Shown: piece by piece, positions 58,710 to 64,000 of the stretch
Position numbering within the stretch: the first letter of the stretch is position 1
Layout of the letters: the number at the start of each line of letters is the position of its first letter
Assembly: GCF_030867095.1 (NCBI RefSeq)
Contig: NC_081833.1
Location: 71,925,395-71,989,394 of the forward strand
Origin: Alligator mississippiensis
Lineage: Eukaryota > Chordata > Crocodylia > Alligatoridae
DNA length: 64,000 nt
Reading direction: 5' to 3'
Translations under genes and position numbers: made by a program
Notes under the pieces: generated by a model
What the model saw: the letters and a program-made list of their open reading frames with translations, nothing else
Told to the model about the DNA's origin: nothing
Databases searched by the model: none

Positions 58710-60065
58710 TTAGGTATATCCAGTGTATTATCTTCCTTCACCAGCAGGTTATGAAGTTCCCCAGTTAAACAAGCTGACTTTTCTCACACCAGTTTCTCAG
58801 GCCTGGCCAGTAGTCCTAGGCTCTTCTCTGCACACCTAGTTCCAGTCTTGGCACATGAGGTTTTATCCAGGTTTCTCTTTGTTGCATGCAAATAGCAATA
58901 CTGGGGTCCCTCTCCCTGCTGTCTTCTGCCTTGCCATTGCTTCCTGCATTTCAGAAGGCGCAGTCCTCCCTCATGATGGTCATAGCAGTGTTCTGGGAAG
59001 CTGCTATTTAAAATGCTTTGGCGTGTCTACCCAAAAATGCAGCTTGGAGCTGAGATGCTTTCTCATCAGTCTGCTTAGCTGTTACAGACAGCAATAGGTC
59101 AGAGGCTGCTGCGTGCTCACAGAGTCCAGGATCAAACAGTACTTTCCTTCTCAGACAAAACTGCTTTTGCCATCTTGAAGCCACTTCCTCCGGGACCCTG
59201 GACGTCTTTGGTGGGATCCACTGGTTTATTGGGATTCACCGAGGAACTGCTCCTACACTCACAGGCAGCCATTAACTTTCTTCAAGACCCCCCAATGATC
59301 TGTGAGAACATAATACAAAACAGCAGTGTGCATCAGTAATGAAGTAGCTGCATTGCCTATTCGGGCAGGGCCCATCTGCATTGATCGTTGCAGTAGCGTA
59401 ATGGTGTGCGGGAAGGAGAGAGGGATTTCAGCTACCTGCAGACAAGATAAGGAGTCTTATTATGACTACTCAAGGAGTAGAGCCACAGGCAGAAGCAGCC
59501 TGTATTTTTTCCTACACTGCTTTCCTGTGCTTCTGTGAGATTTCTACAGCAATTGCCTGTCTCTGCAACACACAAAATATTAAGAATGGTGGCCATTTAG
59601 TAATGGCCTCATTGAGCACTACTCTCCATTTAGCATTGAGAGTGGGATCAGGCTATCATTTTGGGAGATTGAACTGCTTTAAAAGTCCCATCTGGGAAGA
59701 TGCCCGCTTACTGTAAGAAGCAGTCCTGCAAGCCTTAATCACATAAACATAAAGGCAGGCATCAGAGTCATAAGACAAACTTTCGGGAGCATGAGCTTGT
59801 GTGTCTATGCACGTCTGTAGATGCGCATGCCTTCCTTTTAGCTTAATATGCTCATTTACCTTTCCATCCTGGAATTGAGTTTTTTCATGCTGTTAGAGAA
59901 TACAGGACAAAGAGCAAGAGCACTTGCATCCAGCCAAACGTGCCAAAGCCTGACACCTACTTCTGGTCAGAACGGCACTTTGACTTCACACTACTCCTGA
60001 TACCATTTGTCAGAGCCAAAATCAATCCTATCTGTCCTAGGTGAGATGTTTCCTTGCAAAATGAA

Positions 60066-60082
60066 GGGGGGGGGGGGGGGGG
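60066..60082. repeat. G17 homopolymer
   Basis: An uninterrupted run of 17 guanines between ATGAA and AGGAG. Runs of this size are often miscounted in assemblies. Confidence 0.9.
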
Positions 60083-61573
60083 AGGAGCTCTTTCTAAAGA
60101 GTCATCCTTCGTTTTTATGTTTGTTCATTGGTTTTAGTGTTTTTTTCTTTGAACAGAGCATCAAATCCTTAAGACTATAAAAAATTAGATATAATTGGGG
60201 CCTAAGGCTACCACTGTACTAATGATGGAGTTATTGCTAAGTTATTCATTCCCATATTGAGGTGTGATTCCAGCTACATGCTTGCTTCTCTAATTATCTG
60301 CAGGGAGTCAGTTTCTTGACGATTTCAGGCTCTGACTTGTTTGAAGGGAACGATACTTCAGAGTTGTCAGATGTGCCTCTGGCTTATGAGCACACACTAG
60401 AAAACCTCCTCAGGGTGTCCGTTTCCACCTAGTGCCCTTGTCAAGCCTTATAGGAGAATGGTAATATCTTATTGATCAATAACATCAGAGCTCTTGAGCA
60501 CAGAAGATAATCTATATTCAGCCGTTTGACCCAGTTTCTTCTGAGTATGAATAAACTGGAATCTTCCCAGATTAGCTTTGGTCTTTAGAAATCTATGGGC
60601 TTCCAAACTATACCCCCAATGCGTAAGGCCTTCTAATTTGATGAGCAGCCTTTTTCAATTTCCTTAGTTATACTACAACTTCTTGGCCAGGAGGATGTCT
60701 TGCCAACACAAAACTAGGTGAAGTGTTTATGGAGAGAAGGGGAAAGAGGAGGAGTCCTTAAAGTATCTGATACCGAGTTGTCTGGGGTTTAGAAGATAAA
60801 GCCAACTATATTTAAAACAGAGCCTACGTTGGAGTGGCAGCCAACGTGTAGCAGGAAGCACTGGCGTGCCGAGTTCCTTTGTCTCTTGTCCAGTAAACAC
60901 CAAAATGCTGCATCAGTTCTTCTTTATTGCTACTCTATGTTTTGGGGCTGCAAGGGTTACATAGACGAATCTCTGCTGTTAGGTCCAGTTTGGGGACGGT
61001 GGTCTTGGATTGTCTGTCCAGGCTTAATAGTGGGCCAAAATAGTAACAGACTGTTGTCCTCTGGTAGCCATTTGAGGGGGGTCATATTCCCCTGGCTACA
61101 TCAGTAAGCTTCCAGCTACTACTGTTTAGATTAAATTTGCACAAACTGCCTTTAATTCAGGTGCCTGCTTCCCTTGGACACTGTCATTCACATAAATGGG
61201 GAACAGATGTTAATTGTCCTGTTTTCCTCATAGCTAATTCTACCTAATTATTTCTTAGGGCGCCCTTTGCTATGGAACCTGAGAGATATGCATTATTATT
61301 CCAACAATTAACATATATATGCTAAAGGTGGTCAGATAAGTACTTCTGTGCAAGCCCTATAGCTACATTCTTTAATTGGTGGACCTCTCCTCCCAGCCAT
61401 TCTTCCATTTGCCTGGAGTTGGATACATCTCAGTGTGGTTGTGGATCTGCCAAGAAGGAGACTTTCAGAATCAGGGGCATCACCACCTCTACAAGCACGT
61501 TCTGTCAAAAGGGTCCAGAGGAAAGGCTTCCCCAGCTAGTCGTACTAGCTCCAACTTTGTTTTAGAATTGTAC

Positions 61574-62352
61574 AATCATAGAAAATGAGGGTTGGAAGGG
61601 ACCTCAGGAGGCCACATCTAGTCCAACCCCCTGCTCAAAGCAGGACCAGCCCAAGCTAGATCATCCCAGCCAAGGCTTTGTCTAGCTGGGTCTTAAAAAC
61701 CTCTAAGGAGGGAGGGTCCACCACCTCTCTGGGTAACCTGTTCCAATGTTTTACTACCCTCCTCCTGAGAGAGTTTTTCCTAATATCTAACCTAAACTTC
61801 TCTTGCTGCAACTTGAGCCCATTGCTCCTTGTCCTGTCATCTGCCACCACTGAGAACAGTCCAGCTCCAGCCTCTTTGGACTCACTCTTCAGGTAGTTGA
61901 AGGCTGTTATTAAATCCCCTCTTACTCTTCTCTTCTCCAGACTAAATGAGTCCAGTTCCCTCAGCCTCTCAAGTCATATTACCCAGCCCCCTAATCACCT
62001 TCATTGCCTTCCACTGAACTCTCTCCAATTTGTCCACATCTTGTTTTGGGCAGGGAGGTGCAGAACTGAACACAGTACTCCAGATGTGGCTTCACATGTG
62101 CTGAATAAAGGAGAAGAACCACATCCCTTGATCTGCTGGCAACTCTCCTAGTAATGCAGCCCAGTACACTGTTACCCTTCTTCACAACGGGGCACACTGT
62201 TGGCTCATATTCATCTTACTGTCTGCTGTACCCTCAGGTCCTTTATGGCAGAGCTGCTGCTTGTCCAGTTGGTTTCCAGCCTGTACCGGTGCATGGGATT
62301 GTGCCATCTAAGTACAGGACCTTGCACTTGTCCTTATTGAACTTCATGAGAG
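61574..62352 (-). mobile_element. CR1 LINE, ~780-bp minus-strand fragment
   Basis: Starts with the reversed CR1 tail (AATCATAGAAAATGAGGGTTGGAAGGGACC). On the minus strand it encodes, in broken frames, [39 protein letters not shown] and, further upstream, [20 protein letters not shown]. These are the CR1 ORF2 C-terminal motifs. The part near 62200-62350 (the complement of AGGTCCTTTATGGCAGAGCTGC...CTTGCACTTGTCCTTATTGAACTTCATGAG) corresponds to more upstream CR1 sequence. Frameshifts and stops make it inactive. The 5' boundary is approximate. Confidence 0.92.
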
Positions 62353-63466
62353 GTTCAGTTTTATATGAGTTTGTCAATGTGGAGTCCATTTTTCAAACTG
62401 GTAGCATTGCATACCTATCAATAGAAATAACTTGATGATTAATTTCCTAATATCAGAAATTACTAATTTTTCACATTTTTCAAAACAAGCAACAGATTAA
62501 GAGGCTGGAGTGCAACTTCTTTTGCTAATTATTTCTGGGAGAGCTAATCTACAGTGTGTATGACCTTTGGTGAATTCAAACTCATCTGGCATTTCCAAAC
62601 GGAATTGAGTATTGATCTCTTCGCTGTTAATTTATTGTTTAATTAAAAAATCATAGTGCACTGATGTGTTCTGATTGCACATCCTTTTCCCCATCAGCCA
62701 ATTAAATGTGGAGAGCCATCACAAACCTGTCATTTTTTATTATTATTTTTTATAATGGAACTTCCCAGAAATACAGGTCTGCTCTCATATACCTTACTAA
62801 TGGCTTGGAAAGTCTTTAGCATAAATGACCTGAATGAACTACCCTGGAAGATAAATTCTCGGCTTATATCATTTTGGTATGACTTAAAGGTGTTAGGCTT
62901 CCTGGATTTGATTACATGTTTCTGGAACTTTACCATGCATTTTAGGTCACCAATACCTTGTATACACTGCACAGAGGTGGTTATTGAACTACCAGATTTT
63001 TTTGCCTGGCGTGGTTTAATTATGTTCCTTTATGGCATGAAAGCATCAGACATTTGATCATATTATCTGGTTTAGAAGGCTGTGCACATTACCTGTCAAA
63101 CAGACAAACTATTTTTAAAGTAATGGATTACAGTTTGTATCACAAAATTTCTCTCTGTGTGCACAACTGTCTGTTGAAGTGGATTGGTGATTTTAATGTA
63201 TAAGATAGGTTGCTTTCAATTGTGGTGTACTTCACAGACTGCCAGAACATTCAGTTCCCAGTGCTCTAAAAAGACCCCTCTTAAAAAGGAACTCCGTGTT
63301 CTATCTTCTTGCACTTCTCTGGATGAATAGTTTATTTAATTTAGATCTTATTGAAATGTAATGTCTTTTCTTCTTTGCTTGATGCTTCATCAAGAATCCC
63401 CTGTGAACAAGCATTTAAATTGAGAAATCCTGGCAGGCTTAAGTCAAAGCTGAAACATTTCTGCAA

Positions 63467-63502
63467 GTGTGTGTGTGTACGTACACACACGCACACTCAC
63501 AC
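63467..63502. repeat. GT/AC palindromic microsatellite
   Basis: (GT)n runs directly into its complement (TACGTACACACAC), making a self-complementary ~24-bp core followed by more CA dinucleotides. Confidence 0.85.
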
Positions 63503-64000
63503 AGCCTCTCTAAAAGAGGCCGTCCTGATCAGTTAAAAATCACATCATATGAAATACCATAAAGTGATGTGAAAAACATTCTGGTTTGGGATGTTTTTAT
63601 ATAAATAACAAAAATATTCACCTAAATTTAAAAAAAAAAATCCCATTAATATTTTAATTTTTGTTAAAAAAAAACAACCCAAAAAACCAAACCTATTTGT
63701 CAAAATATTCAAATGGAAAAAAAAACCCCAAAACTTTAAATAGTTCTAAAGAGCTGTGAGTGACTGAAAAAAAAAATCAGAACACATTATTAGTAAAACG
63801 AATGGATAAAAAGCCTCAAAACAGTCTCTATAGCACCAGACTTTCTGCTTAGTTACCCAAGTAAGCTTTCCTGGCCCAAGACCACTCAGAAATAAATAGC
63901 ATGTCAAAACAGTCCATGAATAAGAGATCACTTCTTAAGAAATTACAGGGCTAGCAGGTCTAATAATATGACACTTCTGAAATGAAGAACAAACTGTATA

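Larger units (their letters stand above)
54047..64000 (+). other. Intron, continues past the window
   Basis: Begins at the GTAAAA donor. I searched for the next conserved core exon (in relatives encoding the KCDFT and EEKLKxKEE segments) and did not find it, so the intron is longer than 9.9 kb. Besides the listed repeats, 55019-57941, 58718-61573 and 62353-64000 hold no recognised exon; a GC-richer unplaced stretch is at about 55870-56160. Confidence 0.65.

Noticed and set aside
58074..58754. Several open frames on both strands
   Set aside because: Mirror images produced by the foldback hAT element at 57950-58709.
59881..59945. EYRTKSKSTCIQPNVPK as the next topoisomerase exon
   Set aside because: It does not match the conserved EMxxEE...KCDFT region and has no pyrimidine-rich acceptor.

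Overview
The window is a vertebrate nuclear locus, almost certainly from a sauropsid and most likely a crocodilian. It is AT-rich, intron-dominated DNA. Its repeats are CR1 LINE fragments ending in the (ATCTATGA)-type CR1 3' tail, old MIR and L3 remnants, many short hAT elements with 8-bp target duplications, Tigger- and Harbinger-like MITEs and two solo LTRs. There are no primate or rodent repeats, no operons, no CRISPR array and no convincing tRNA or rRNA gene. The species call is an inference from repeat character; a turtle is not excluded.

The one gene I can support is a type IB DNA topoisomerase on the + strand, read as TOP1MT, the vertebrate paralogue of nuclear TOP1. Seven exons (one provisional) have compatible splice phases. 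Three small Lys/Glu-rich exons lie at 18813-18912, 19036-19088 and 19244-19351. A fourth basic exon is at 25003-25069, and a candidate 35-nt microexon at 25298-25332. Two highly conserved exons at the start of the core are at 48110-48225 and 53925-54046. Together they encode the charged N-terminal region and the first ~80 residues of the DNA-clamping core. The first exon(s) lie before the window or went unrecognised in 1-18812. All exons with catalytic residues lie beyond 64000. The gene is spread thinly: one intron is ~23 kb, one ~5.7 kb, and the last exceeds 9.9 kb.

Layout: 1-18812 is non-coding (upstream intron or 5' flank). It holds two copies of an uncharacterised ~500-bp MITE, one split by a solo LTR, plus a duplicated ~195-bp segment, a nested hAT/MITE pair and a CR1 3' end. 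18813-25332 holds the N-terminal exons, a second solo LTR and a third copy of the ~500-bp MITE. 25333-48109 is a repeat-laden intron with GC-rich foldback elements, CR1 pieces and a near-perfect 27-bp hairpin. 48110-54046 holds the two core exons. 54047-64000 is the next intron, with two more hAT elements and an ~780-bp minus-strand CR1.

Most of the remaining sequence is repeat-free to my eye and may include conserved non-coding elements that cannot be judged without alignment. I found no new multi-gene system. The points most worth checking are the nuclear-TOP1-like N-terminus joined to TOP1MT-like core exons, the microexon, the foldback hAT elements and the unnamed ~500-bp MITE family.
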